Origin: Amycolatopsis lurida
GTDB lineage: Bacteria; Actinomycetota; Actinomycetes; Mycobacteriales; Pseudonocardiaceae
DNA length: 64,000 nucleotides
Direction: 5' to 3'
NCBI RefSeq assembly: GCF_900105055.1
Contig: NZ_FNTA01000004.1
Span: 7,161,501-7,225,500 of the forward strand
Position numbers and translations under genes: made by a program. The notes under the pieces were generated by a model. That model was not told the DNA's origin, searched no databases, and was given only the letters and a program-made list of their open reading frames with translations. Below, piece by piece: positions 7,646 to 16,290 of this stretch. The number at the start of each line of letters is the position of its first letter. The stretch's first letter is position 1.

Positions 7646-8830
7646 TCACGCGTGCGCGGCGTCGCGGTGCGAGCCGAAAGCAGTCAGCAGTGCGGCCACC
7701 GTCAACGCGACGCCGAACCACACCGCGCCGGTGGACCCGAAGCCGCCCGCGAACAGTCCACCGAGCAGCGCGCCGAGTGCGATCGAGATGTTGTATCCCA
7801 TGGTGTTGAGCGACATGGCGGCCTCGAAGGTGTCCGGGGCCGCGGCGAGCATCATGTTGACCTGGCAGAGGTTGGCGGCGCCGAAGGACACCCCCCACAC
7901 CACCACGGCGACCGCCAGGCCCGCCAGGCTGCCGCCGGCCACCAAAAGCAGCAGAAGCGAGGCGACGAGCCCGGTGCAGGCGACGACGAACGTCGCGCGC
8001 ATGTTCCTGTTGACAGTGTGCCCGGCGACGAAGTTGCCGACCGCGCCGCCGACCCCGAAGACGATCAGCAGCCCGGTCACCCACGCCGCCGACGCCCCGG
8101 CGCGCTGCTCCATGAAAGGGCGGATGAACGTGTACGCGCCGAAGTGCCCGAGCACGTAAAGCGCGACGGTGATCATCACGACCCGCAGCCGCCCGTTCCG
8201 GATCGGCAGCGCGAACACCTCTCGTACCGGGATGGCGCTCTGGGACGGCAGCGACGGAAGCGTGAGCACGACGGCGAGGAGCACCGCCAGGCTCAGGCCG
8301 CTCCAGATGAGGAACGTGGTACGCCAGTCGGTGAGGCTCTCGATGAACGTGCCCAGCGGCATGCCCACGACGGTGGCGATCGACATGCCGGAAAGCACGA
8401 TCGCGGCGGCCTTGCTGGCCTTCTTGTCGGGGACGAGCCGCATCGCCATGGCGACACCGATCGCCCAGAACACGCCGTGCGCGAACCCGGTGACGAGCCG
8501 GGCGGCCAGGATGATCGCGAAGTTCGGCGACACGGCCGTGACGAGGTTGCCGATCGCCATGATCGCCAGCAGCGTGGCGAGGAGAGCGCGGCGGTTCACC
8601 GTGCGGCTCCACGCGACCAGGAACGGCACCCCGGCACCCGCGGAGATGCCGTACAGCGTCACCATCATGCCCGCGAGGCCGACGGAGACGGATAGTCCCG
8701 CACTGACCGGGGTGAGCAGCCCGACGGGCATCAGCTCGGTGGTAACGAAGACGAACAAGCTCGCGGTGATGGCCGCGACGCCCAGCCACGCCCGGAACTG
8801 TGAGCGCGGTTCAGTACTGACAGTGGTCAT
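7646..8830 (-). CDS. MFS transporter, DHA1 drug/sugar efflux family
   Basis: 394 aa with about 12 hydrophobic helices. It has the DHA1-like N-terminus (FVFVTTELMPVGLLTPVSAGL), the motif A-like loop between helices 2 and 3 (ISAGAGVPFLVAWSRTVNRRALL), and motif C-like glycines in helix 5 (GMSIATVVGMPLGTFI). The closest named group is the proton-driven efflux pumps resembling SotB/YdhP and chloramphenicol exporters. It lies 46 bases downstream of the DsbA-like nitroreductase on the same strand and is probably cotranscribed under the divergent LysR regulator. The substrate is unknown. Confidence 0.9.
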   Translation of the reverse strand: MTTVSTEPRSQFRAWLGVAAITASLFVFVTTELMPVGLLTPVSAGLSVSVGLAGMMVTLYGISAGAGVPFLVAWSRTVNRRALLATLLAIMAIGNLVTAVSPNFAIILAARLVTGFAHGVFWAIGVAMAMRLVPDKKASKAAAIVLSGMSIATVVGMPLGTFIESLTDWRTTFLIWSGLSLAVLLAVVLTLPSLPSQSAIPVREVFALPIRNGRLRVVMITVALYVLGHFGAYTFIRPFMEQRAGASAAWVTGLLIVFGVGGAVGNFVAGHTVNRNMRATFVVACTGLVASLLLLLVAGGSLAGLAVAVVVWGVSFGAANLCQVNMMLAAAPDTFEAAMSLNTMGYNISIALGALLGGLFAGGFGSTGAVWFGVALTVAALLTAFGSHRDAAHA

Positions 8831-8876
8831 ACGTGTCCTTCCGAATGCCCCGTATGAGCGGGAAAAGAGTGCGAGG

Positions 8877-9512
8877 TCAGGAGAAGCTGGGGTCGCGGTC
8901 GCGGCCGCGCTTCAGCTCGAAGAATCCGTCCGTCGCGGCGACGGTGACGACCCCGTCCCACAGGGCTCCTGCGGCTTCGCCGCGCGGCGCCGGGGTGACG
9001 ACAGGACCGAAAAACGCGATCCGGTCACCGGCGGGACCGGGGACGTGGATGACGGGGGTGCCCACTTCGCCGCCGACCGGAGCCATCCCCGCGTGATGGC
9101 TGGCGCGCACCGCCGCGTCGTAGCCGGTGTCCTCCGCCGCGTCGACGAGCATGTCCGGCAGGGCGACAGCACGCAGCGCGGCGAGCATCATGTCCCGGCC
9201 CAGCCCGGCGCCCTCGAGATGGATCCGCGTTCCCATCGCCTCATACAGCGGGCGCAGCACCGCTTCCCCGTGCTGTTGTGCCGCGGCGACGCACACCCGC
9301 ACCAGGCCCCAACCCTCGAGCTGCGCCTGCCGGTACTTCTCCGGCACCTCCCGATTCTCGTTGAGCACCGAGAGACTCATGATGTGGAACCGTGTCCGCA
9401 CGGGCCGGACGCGCTCGACCTCCAGCAGCCACCGCGACGTGATCCACGCCCACGGACAGCGCGGATCGACCCACACGTCGATCGTGGTCACGTTCCCTGG
9501 CGTATCGGCCAT
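8877..9512 (-). CDS. DsbA-family mycothiol-dependent nitroreductase-like protein (Rv2466c type)
   Basis: 211 aa with a thioredoxin/DsbA fold. The N-terminal active-site region DPRCPWAWITSRW, the block FHIMSLSVLNENR and the tail FFELKRGRDRDP match the Rv2466c family, which uses mycothiol to reduce disulfides and nitro compounds. The Mycobacterium protein has CPWC; here the second cysteine is alanine (CPWA), so only a monothiol mechanism is possible. It is first in an operon with the MFS pump and divergent from a LysR regulator, which suggests an electrophile or drug-stress unit. The family is confident; the reaction is inferred. Confidence 0.88.
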   Translation of the reverse strand: MADTPGNVTTIDVWVDPRCPWAWITSRWLLEVERVRPVRTRFHIMSLSVLNENREVPEKYRQAQLEGWGLVRVCVAAAQQHGEAVLRPLYEAMGTRIHLEGAGLGRDMMLAALRAVALPDMLVDAAEDTGYDAAVRASHHAGMAPVGGEVGTPVIHVPGPAGDRIAFFGPVVTPAPRGEAAGALWDGVVTVAATDGFFELKRGRDRDPSFS

Positions 9513-9600
9513 GACGATCCGTTCACCTCCGAAGTCCCGATGTGGCGCCTTGCCACGACTCGAGTCTTACGAGGCATCAGCGATGAGTCCAACGCATTGT

Positions 9601-9619
9601 TGGCACTTCAGTAATGCCA
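9601..9619. promoter_or_regulatory. Candidate LysR-type operator
   Basis: TGGCA-N9-TGCCA is an interrupted palindrome of LysR-box size, 16 bases before the regulator ATG. It sits within a direct repeat of GCATTG (9594 and 9625 areas). The location in the LysR/nitroreductase divergent promoter supports autoregulation and control of the 9512 operon. Confidence 0.55.
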
Positions 9620-9634
9620 TGACAGCATTGATGT

Positions 9635-10513
9635 ATGGAGCTCCAGCAGATGCGTTACGTCCTCGCCGTCGCCGAAACGAACAGCTTCACCCGCGCTGCG
9701 GAGCAGTGCCTGGTCGTTCAGTCAGCGCTCAGCCGCCAAATCGCCAGCCTCGAACGGGAACTGGGTGCACGGCTGTTCGACCGCACCAGCCGCCATGTGC
9801 GCATCACCCCGGCCGGTGAGGCTTTCGTGGCCGCGGCCCGCGAGAGCCTCAACGCCGCGGAGCGGGCGGCCGCCGACGTCGCAGCGGTGACGGGAGAGGT
9901 GCGCGGCAGGCTCGCCCTCGGCCTCATCCCCACCGTGGCCGCCGTCGACATCCCGGACGCGCTGAGCCGGTTCCGCGACAGATATCCCCAGGTCCACCTG
10001 AACATCCGCGTCGACGGCAGCGAAGAACTCACCGAGCAGGTCAGACAGGGCAAGATCGAGGTCGCCTTCCTCGGGTTGCCAACCAGCATGCGACCAGTGG
10101 GCGTCAACGCCCGTGAACTCGCCCGGGACCGACTGGTCGCCGTCGTCGCCCCCGACCACCCGCTGGCGGGCGAGCCGGCCGTCGACCTCGCCCGGCTCTC
10201 GACCGAGACCTTCATCGACCTGCCGCCGCACTCGGCCGCGCGGGCACAGTCGGACGAGGCGTTCGCCGCCGCCGGCCTGAACCGTGAGGTCGCGTTCGAG
10301 GTCACCACCGCGGACTTCATGATGTCCCGGCTCATGCGGAAGGGGCTGGCGATCGCGCTGCTGCCCTCGGCCTACGTCCCCCACTTGACCGGTCTGGCCA
10401 CCATCGAGATCACCGACGCACCCATGCGCGTGGAGTACCTCATCTGGAGCGGTGTCGGACGCACCCCGGCGGCGACCGCCTTTCTCGACTTGCTGGACCT
10501 GCCGGACCGCTGA
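9635..10513 (+). CDS. LysR-family transcriptional regulator
   Basis: 292 aa. N-terminal helix-turn-helix (LQQMRYVLAVAETNSFTRAAEQCLVVQSALSRQIASLERELGARLFDR, residues about 3-50), linker helix, then a substrate-binding domain (GLIPTVAAVDIPDALSRFRDRYPQVHLNI, FLGLPTSMRPVGVNARELARDRLVAVVAPDHPLAG). It is divergent from the nitroreductase/MFS operon, so it probably activates that operon in response to its substrate. A dyad at 9601-9619 in the shared promoter is the likely site. Confidence 0.93.
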   Translation: MELQQMRYVLAVAETNSFTRAAEQCLVVQSALSRQIASLERELGARLFDRTSRHVRITPAGEAFVAAARESLNAAERAAADVAAVTGEVRGRLALGLIPTVAAVDIPDALSRFRDRYPQVHLNIRVDGSEELTEQVRQGKIEVAFLGLPTSMRPVGVNARELARDRLVAVVAPDHPLAGEPAVDLARLSTETFIDLPPHSAARAQSDEAFAAAGLNREVAFEVTTADFMMSRLMRKGLAIALLPSAYVPHLTGLATIEITDAPMRVEYLIWSGVGRTPAATAFLDLLDLPDR

Positions 10514-11108
10514 TTACCGGAGGATTCCTGCGCTGGCGCAACGCCAACGCCCGCCCCCGGCCTCCTGGCCGCCCAGTGCAAGGAACGCGCCCGTGATCCC
10601 AGCGAGAAAGGCAGGACCGGTGCTCACCGGACCTCCTCGGAGCCGCGGATAGCGTCGACAGCTTTGGGCTGCCCCGAACGCGACGCTGATCGGAGTCCGC
10701 CTTCACGGTGGAGGTCTGCGAACATGGCCAAACCGGACCGGAAGACTGGCTCTGGTTCGGCCGCGTCCGGAGTGTTCGGCAAGGGAGTGTTTCGAAGTAC
10801 GGTGACGGGCCTGCAGCCGCGAGATGACCATCCCTGTCGCGGGCAGCGCGTCGACCGAGATCGTTCTCGCGAACAGGACTGTGGCCTTGATGGGCTGGCA
10901 TCGGCTTCATCCGGTGGGCTACGTTGTACAGCCATGACTACCGGGACGGCATTGCGCCACACACGGATTGGTGACCCGGTGCTCTTCTGAGCGCCGCACG
11001 GGCCGGTGCCGGCCCGCTGCTGGATCGAGGGTCTCGCGCGGCCGCGCGGGCTCCGCCGCTGTCGTTGTTGATCACAGGCTCGACACGTCAACCACGACAG
11101 GAGAACTC
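10514..11108. other. Intergenic stretch, no gene recognised
   Basis: Between the LysR gene and the dienelactone hydrolase. Frames on both strands are open but show no family pattern or convincing starts. The last 30 bases contain the ribosome-binding site (AGGAG) of the downstream gene. No hairpin or operator stood out. Confidence 0.4.
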
Positions 11109-11843
11109 ATGCCCACCAAGATGCTGCAGATTCCCACCGCGGACGGCCAGGCCGACGCGTTCGCCTGCATCCCCGACGGTGGCGGTCGGCACCCAGGGGT
11201 GCTGATGTACGCCGACGGCTTCGGGATCCGGCCCGTGCTGCGGCAGATGGCTCGCGAACTGGCTGGGCACGGGTACTACGTGCTGGTCCCCAACCTCTTC
11301 TACCGACACGGCACTGCACCGGTGATAGAACTTCCCGAGCACATCGGAGAAGAGGTCCGGCCCGCGGTCTTCGCTCAGCTGATGCCCTTGATCGAGGCGC
11401 ACACGACAGAACGTGTCCTGAGCGACGCCGACGCCTATCTCAGGTTCCTCACCGCACAGCCCGAGGTCAGCCCCGGACCGGTTGCGGCGACCGGCTACTG
11501 CATCGGCGGCCTCCTGGCGACGCGCACCGCCGCGGCCCACCCCGGCCAGGTAGCCGCACTCGCCGCATTCCACGGCCCGGTGGGAGCCGACGGACCCGAC
11601 GGCCTCTCCAAGCTCACAGCCGAGGTGCACTTCGGCCACGCCGAGAGCGACTTGACGCCCGAGACCCTCGGCGAGCTCAATAAAGCCCTGGACGCGGCGG
11701 GTGTTCATTACACCTCCGAGATCTACCCCGGCACCGTCCACGGCTTCACCATGTCCGACACCGATGCTTTCAATCCCGCCGCACTGCAGCTTCACTGGGA
11801 CCGCCTATTGGCCCTTCTCGGCCGCACCCTGACCAAGAGTTGA
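11109..11843 (+). CDS. Dienelactone hydrolase family protein
   Basis: 244 aa alpha/beta hydrolase. It starts MPTKMLQIPTADGQADAFACIPDG with an AGGAG site 6 bases upstream. The nucleophile elbow is GYCIGG with Cys131 in place of serine, as in dienelactone hydrolases; the acid is likely in HFGHAESDLTPE and the histidine in YPGTVHGFTM. The family opens lactones such as dienelactone in chlorocatechol pathways, but most actinomycete members have no known substrate. It appears monocistronic and ends before a strong hairpin at 11908. Confidence 0.92.
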   Translation: MPTKMLQIPTADGQADAFACIPDGGGRHPGVLMYADGFGIRPVLRQMARELAGHGYYVLVPNLFYRHGTAPVIELPEHIGEEVRPAVFAQLMPLIEAHTTERVLSDADAYLRFLTAQPEVSPGPVAATGYCIGGLLATRTAAAHPGQVAALAAFHGPVGADGPDGLSKLTAEVHFGHAESDLTPETLGELNKALDAAGVHYTSEIYPGTVHGFTMSDTDAFNPAALQLHWDRLLALLGRTLTKS

Positions 11844-11907
11844 GGTTCCGGCCCGAAAATCGAGCCCGATGCACACGTCTCCGGAGCCCTGGCGATGTTT
11901 CGGGAGT

Positions 11908-11940
11908 CGGTGGAGGGCGGGCGACACCCGCCCTCCACCG
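11908..11940. terminator. Hairpin terminator after dienelactone hydrolase
   Basis: A perfect 14-bp stem, CGGTGGAGGGCGGG (11908-11921) with CCCGCCCTCCACCG (11927-11940), and a 5-base loop, 64 bases past the stop codon at 11843. Confidence 0.85.
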
Positions 11941-12396
11941 AGGGGTACTTGAGGAACAGAGCTGATGATCAGCCGACTGCCCGCGCCAGATCGATGGCTC
12001 AGAGCCTAGTCGGCCTCACACAGCTTCCAGGGACAGCAGGAGCGTAGCGAGCCAGGGCGAGATTGATCAGCTGACGTCGTTCGCTCAGGATCGCGCTTGT
12101 GTCCGGCGCGGAGGACCAACCGCACGGCGCGGGTCACCTGCCGCCGTCTCGCGGCCTTCGCCGCCCGGCCCGGTTGGTCGAAGCTGCCCGGGATCGTCGC
12201 GTCCGCCCCTGCGGGGCCAGGAGTCCATCATGCCCTCGTGTCCTGCTTGCTCGAATTCGGCGGCGGAAGGAGCTGCTAGCTGCGGCTCGCCGATAGATCC
12301 CGACGCGAACGGACGAGGCGGCCGTCGACGGACTCGGAGGCGACCGTCGTCCAATGTGCGGGAATCAGTCCGGTCGTGTCGGTATCTTCGATCACC
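11941..12396. other. Intergenic stretch, no gene recognised
   Basis: Long frames on the minus strand cross this region but lack family similarity and have implausible composition. No repeat was noted. The final bases hold the start region of the GNAT gene. Confidence 0.4.
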
Positions 12397-12930
12397 ATGA
12401 GGTACTTCGGCTCCGATGTCGTCTCCGTCGCGGACGAGCTCGTCGACGCCTACGTCGACGTCTTCACCGCTCCGCCGTGGGAACACCGGGACCCGGACGA
12501 AACCCGGTCGGCGTTTCGGGAGCGGCTGGAGGCAGATGCCCAGCGTCCCGGCTTCCGCGCCATCCTGGCCTTTTCCGACACCGGCGAGGTAGACGGTTTC
12601 GTCACCGGCTGGACCACCCAGGCTCCATTTCGGACCGATCGCGCCTACGCCAAGGTCACCGAGCGGCTCGGCATCGACCGGGTCGGTGAACTGCTGGTCG
12701 GAGCGTTCGAGATCGACGAACTCGGGGTGCGTTCCCGCGCCCGCGGGACCGGACTCGGACGGCGACTGCTGTCGAATCTCACCGCGACCGCACCCGACGC
12801 TCGCGCCTGGCTGCTGACCTGGCATCAGGCCCACGACACGCTCGCCTTCTACCGCCGGATCGGATGGCGTGAACCCGAGCCCCGGCCAGGCAAGGAAACC
12901 GACATCGTCGTGTTCCTGTCGCCGGACTGA
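12397..12930 (+). CDS. GNAT-family N-acetyltransferase
   Basis: 177 aa. It has the GNAT pattern: strand FRAILAFSDTGEVDGFVTGW, the acetyl-CoA-binding block IDELGVRSRARGTGLGRRLLSNL (R/Q-x-x-G-x-G/A type, residues about 110-130), and the end FYRRIGWREPEPRPGKETDIVVFLSPD. ATG 12397 was chosen over an in-frame GTG at 12376 because MRYFGSDVVSVADELVDAYVDVF fits the family start. It would acetylate an amine on a small molecule or protein in the cytoplasm; the target is unknown. It stands alone between gene-poor stretches. Confidence 0.88.
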   Translation: MRYFGSDVVSVADELVDAYVDVFTAPPWEHRDPDETRSAFRERLEADAQRPGFRAILAFSDTGEVDGFVTGWTTQAPFRTDRAYAKVTERLGIDRVGELLVGAFEIDELGVRSRARGTGLGRRLLSNLTATAPDARAWLLTWHQAHDTLAFYRRIGWREPEPRPGKETDIVVFLSPD

Positions 12931-13187
12931 CCCGAAGCCAAGCCTTCCGAAAGGCTGCCGCCGTGGACGCCAAAGCGCCACGCTGCGGCTGGACGATGCT
13001 GGCAATCGGTCAGTACCCGATCGCGGTCGCGTTTTGGGCACGGGCCGGAATCGTCGGTTCTGCGAGCCCATATCCCTGCTCACACCGGATCGAACAAGAA
13101 GTCGTCCCAGCCGAGACCCGATGGACGAAAGGGTGGTGATCCGTCGGTGCAGGACAGGACATCGAGACCTGCCACGGCGACCACGGG
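12931..13187. other. Gene-free stretch before repeat cluster
   Basis: No supported gene. The region leads directly into the second copy of the 52-nt repeat and the palindromic element, so it may be part of an older insertion. Confidence 0.35.
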
Positions 13188-13239
13188 GGCTCCGTTCGGG
13201 CACCCTTTCAGAGCTCGGTCAGCAAGAAAGCTCGGCGTA
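13188..13239. repeat. Dispersed ~52-nt repeat, copy 2
   Basis: Near-identical to 2988-3040 (shared ggctccgttcgggcacc at one end, gaaagct.ggcgta at the other). It ends 22 bases before the palindromic MITE-like element. The two copies are in the same orientation about 10 kb apart. Confidence 0.7.
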
Positions 13240-13261
13240 TCCTCTGTTGCCGCTGCGGTCC

Positions 13262-13423
13262 AGGCCGTGTCCTGTAAGTCATGTTCGCGGCTTCGCGCCC
13301 AGGTGGTCCCTGACGGCACGGGCGGACGCGGCCGAGTACGACCCGGTACGAGGCCGATCCGCCCGCACCGCCAGGAACCACCTGGATCACGAGCCCATCT
13401 AACAGACTTACAGGACACGGCCT
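13262..13423. mobile_element. MITE-like palindromic element with 19-bp terminal inverted repeats
   Basis: The ends AGGCCGTGTCCTGTAAGTC (13262-13280) and GACTTACAGGACACGGCCT (13405-13423) are exact inverted repeats. The inner halves also pair along nearly the whole length (for example CCAGGTGGTCCCTGACGG at about 13299 with its near-complement at about 13370-13385). The unit is about 162 bp, carries no gene, and could fold into one long hairpin. These are the properties of a miniature inverted-repeat element mobilised in trans. The parent transposase is not in the window, and a target duplication could not be assigned. Confidence 0.75.
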
Positions 13424-13520
13424 ACGCCGCTGAGGAGATCACGGGCTTGGACATCGACGCGCGGGTAAAGAAGCCGATGGAGGCCGGTCCGGCCGTGCGG
13501 GGCGCTCGGTATGGCCGCGC

Positions 13521-15425
13521 TCATCGTGTCGTGGGCTCGAGTTCGCCCGCTGCTCGTCGTGACTTGGCCCGGTAGTGAAGGCCGATGCCAAGGCCGGTGG
13601 CCAGCATGGTGAGCCCGAGGCAGATCATGGCGGTGACCGCGGGCCACTGGAGATGCTGGGGCAGGTGCAGCGCCAGAAACCAGGATGGCGTGATCTGGCC
13701 GGTGGTCAGCATGAGCGCGGGCACGATGCCCTGGGCGGCCAGGGGCACCCAGCACAGGACCAGGCTCGCGACGACGTAGACACGCTGGCCGTTCGGAGCC
13801 AGGTGGAGGCCGAGTTTCTCCAGGTGCGGTTCGGGCTTGGGCAGGGAAGACCTTTGCGGTTTCCAGGCCGGGGCCGGTCGCTTTCGTCGGGGTGAGACGC
13901 CGGTACGCAGATACAGGAGCAACTCCGGCGCACTCGATTCGAGCTTGGCCGCTGCCCACCGTCCCAGTAGCCAGGCCAGCAAAATGCCGCCCGCCAAGCC
14001 CACGACCGGCCCCGCCCAGAGCGGCCCCAGCCGTGCCGCGAAATAGGCGGGGGCGGCGGTCGCCGCGCTGAGGATCAGCACCATCAGGACCTGCGCGAAG
14101 TCGGTACCGCTCTCCAGCAGGTTGCCGCCCCGAAGCCGCGGATCGGTCATGGGCACCGGCCTCAGCACCGACACCAGCACGGTCACGCCCGCCCCGCCGC
14201 CCAGCAGCGCGGGTAGCACCGTGGCCAACCAGGGCCAAAGGCTGTATTCGCCGGTGAAGACGACCATCGCGATGGTCAGGACGAGCGTCGCCGGCGCGGT
14301 GACCAGCAACCAGGCGAGCTGGCGGCCGCGTACATCGTGGCGGGCGGCCCCGGCGACCATCAGTTTGCCCCACAGCTCGGTGCCGTCCTCGCCATAGAGG
14401 TTCGCGGAGATCGCCGCGACCCACAGCGCGAACACCAGTCCGGTCCACGGCAGGAAGATCGACGCGCCGACGGCCAGCGGCAGCAGGCAGAACACCAGGG
14501 CGTAGCACAGGGCGAAAACCAGATAATGAAAGCGAAGCAGGTCTCGGGACCAGGTTCGCAGCTCCCGGGCGACGACCGCGGTCACCGGGCCCCTGGCCCA
14601 GTCGCCGGAGGACATCCGGGCCGGACGCCCGCTCGCGCGACGGGTGGCCAGCCGTCGCTTCAACAGACTTGCCCAGCCATACCAGCAAAGCAATCCGAGC
14701 GCCGCCAGCCCCGCCAGGACGGCGGCCGCGGCCGGCCAATTCCCTTGCGCGGCGGCGCGCACGGCCAGCAGGCCCCAGCCTGAAGGCAATGCCGTCAACC
14801 AGGTGGAGAACGAATCCGGGAAGCCGGTGCGCAAAGCGGTCTGTGCCAGCGGCGAGAGCACCCAGCTCGAATGCAGCCCGGCCAAGATCGCGGCGCTGAC
14901 GAGAGCGGCTAGCGCCGCACCCACCTTGGAGCGCATGACCTGGCCGAGCACCGCGGTGATCAATCGGGAGGCCAGCACGCACACCGACAACTGGAGGGCG
15001 ACCGCGAGCAAGCCGACCACAGCGGCCGCGGCACCAAGCCCTGTCTTGACCGACGCGACCACCAGCGCGGAAAAGGCGACGAGCGTGACCAGCGGGCCCA
15101 CGCCGACGAACGACGACGCCGCCAGCCCGGCCGCCAGACGGCGTGGTGTCAACGGCAACAGCGAGAACTGTTCGGGCCGCAACGTCTCGTCACCGCCGCC
15201 GAAAAGCGCCGGACCCAGCAGCCACCCGGCCGTCCAGAGTGCGAATCCCGCTCCCAGCACATCGAAGCGGAGCGACGCGACCGGGTAGTCGCGTCCGGCG
15301 AGCAAGATCAGTCCCGCCGCGAGCGTCAGCCCGGCCACGGCGCCCGTGACCAGCCGGCCGGCGCGCCGGCCGTTCATGGAATTCCGCAGCACGGCCAATT
15401 TCATCCGGATCAGGAGGACAGCCAT
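13521..15425 (-). CDS. ABC-2-type transporter permease, large
   Basis: 634 aa, mostly hydrophobic with roughly a dozen or more membrane helices. A charged cytoplasmic stretch lies in the middle (SLLKRRLATRRASGRPARMSSGDWARG) and another near the C-terminus (LYLRTGVSPRRKRPAPAWKPQRSSLPKPEPHLEK). It begins MAVLLIRMKLAVLRNSM, typical of actinobacterial exporter permeases. Its start overlaps the end of the ATPase gene by 16 bases, indicating translational coupling. Together they form an exporter of unknown substrate, controlled by the divergent TetR at 16291. Confidence 0.88.
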   Translation of the reverse strand: MAVLLIRMKLAVLRNSMNGRRAGRLVTGAVAGLTLAAGLILLAGRDYPVASLRFDVLGAGFALWTAGWLLGPALFGGGDETLRPEQFSLLPLTPRRLAAGLAASSFVGVGPLVTLVAFSALVVASVKTGLGAAAAVVGLLAVALQLSVCVLASRLITAVLGQVMRSKVGAALAALVSAAILAGLHSSWVLSPLAQTALRTGFPDSFSTWLTALPSGWGLLAVRAAAQGNWPAAAAVLAGLAALGLLCWYGWASLLKRRLATRRASGRPARMSSGDWARGPVTAVVARELRTWSRDLLRFHYLVFALCYALVFCLLPLAVGASIFLPWTGLVFALWVAAISANLYGEDGTELWGKLMVAGAARHDVRGRQLAWLLVTAPATLVLTIAMVVFTGEYSLWPWLATVLPALLGGGAGVTVLVSVLRPVPMTDPRLRGGNLLESGTDFAQVLMVLILSAATAAPAYFAARLGPLWAGPVVGLAGGILLAWLLGRWAAAKLESSAPELLLYLRTGVSPRRKRPAPAWKPQRSSLPKPEPHLEKLGLHLAPNGQRVYVVASLVLCWVPLAAQGIVPALMLTTGQITPSWFLALHLPQHLQWPAVTAMICLGLTMLATGLGIGLHYRAKSRRAAGELEPTTR

Positions 15426-16180
15426 GCCAGCTCTCCCATCTCACGGGCCTGGCCGCCGACCAGGTCCATGAACCGCTCTTCCAGGCTCCGGCCCGATCGC
15501 ACGGTGTCCAGCGGGCCCGCGGCCACGACCCGGCCGGAGGCGATCACCGCCACGTGATCGCACAACTGCTCGACGACGGGCATCACGTGGCTGGAGAACA
15601 CCACGGAACCGCCATCCCGGACAAACCGCCGCAAGATGACCTTGATAGAGGCGGCCGAGGCGGGATCGACGGCCTCCAGCGGTTCGTCCAGTACCAGCAG
15701 CTTCGGCGCGTGCAGCAGTGCGGTGGCCAGGCCGATCTTCTTGCGCATACCCGTCGAGTACTCCATCACCAGGGTGCGCCCGGTATCGGCCAGCTCCAGG
15801 ATCTCCAGCAGGTCACCCGATCGCCGCTCGAGCTCGGGTACCTCCATACCGCGCAGCAAACCGGTGAAACGCAGCAGTTCGCGGCCGGTCAGCCGCTCGG
15901 GCATGGCCAGCCCGTCGGGCAGCACGCCGATGAGTTCCTTGGCCCGTGCGGGATCGTCCCAGACGTCGAAGCCGAAGATCTGGGAGCGCCCGCTGTCGGG
16001 ACGCAGCAGTCCCACCGCCATCGACAACGACGTCGTCTTGCCTGCGCCATTGGGGCCGATCAGGCCGAAGAAGGACCCCCGGGGCACTTCCAGGTCGAGG
16101 TGGTCGACCGCCGGTCTGTCGCCGAAGGTCTTGGTCAGCCCGGCGAGCCGAAGCGCCGGAGCCGTACCCGATGACTCCAT
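15410..16180 (-). CDS. ABC transporter ATP-binding protein
   Basis: 256 aa. Walker A GPNGAGKTTS (residues about 40-49), signature variant YSTGMRKKIGLA in place of LSGGQ, Walker B KLLVLDEPLEAVD and the H-loop VVFSSHVM. The start at ATG 16180 has an ideal GGAGG site 6 bases upstream; a longer frame to 16261 would run through the TetR operator. It drives the permease encoded by the overlapping downstream gene. The ABC-2 exporter class is associated with drug, lipid or antibiotic export. Confidence 0.93.
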   Translation of the reverse strand: MESSGTAPALRLAGLTKTFGDRPAVDHLDLEVPRGSFFGLIGPNGAGKTTSLSMAVGLLRPDSGRSQIFGFDVWDDPARAKELIGVLPDGLAMPERLTGRELLRFTGLLRGMEVPELERRSGDLLEILELADTGRTLVMEYSTGMRKKIGLATALLHAPKLLVLDEPLEAVDPASAASIKVILRRFVRDGGSVVFSSHVMPVVEQLCDHVAVIASGRVVAAGPLDTVRSGRSLEERFMDLVGGQAREMGELAWLSS

Positions 16181-16200
16181 GAGGTTCCTCCAGTTGTGGA

Positions 16201-16218
16201 ACGGCACGTGTCGTGCCG
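16201..16218. promoter_or_regulatory. TetR operator, site 1
   Basis: ACGGCACGTGTCGTGCCG contains the half-sites CGGCAC and GTGCCG, 20 bases upstream of the ATPase start. It shares the core CGGCACGTG with site 2 at 16260-16273. Confidence 0.65.
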
Positions 16219-16259
16219 CTTCGGGAGCGAGCATGCTGGAGTATTCGGGGGAAGTCAAC

Positions 16260-16273
16260 ACGGCACGTGCCGT
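16260..16273. promoter_or_regulatory. TetR operator, site 2 (perfect palindrome)
   Basis: ACGGCACGTGCCGT is a perfect 14-base palindrome 17 bases before the TetR ATG. Having two copies of the motif, one near each divergent gene, strongly suggests binding by the adjacent TetR repressor. Confidence 0.7.
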
Positions 16274-16290
16274 TCCGTTAGGCTGGTGGA

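Noticed and set aside
7637..9614. Long plus-strand frames opposite the MFS and nitroreductase genes
   Set aside because: Composition is Arg/His/Gly-rich with no domains; the minus-strand proteins are clearly genuine.
10664..10990. Small plus-strand gene between LysR and the dienelactone hydrolase
   Set aside because: No ribosome-binding site, no family similarity and biased composition.
12085..13203. 372-codon minus-strand frame covering the GNAT gene
   Set aside because: The GNAT on the plus strand is well supported; this frame has no recognisable domain.
13147..13575. Plus-strand frame across the palindromic element
   Set aside because: It runs through the 52-nt repeat and both arms of the MITE-like element, so it is a chance frame.
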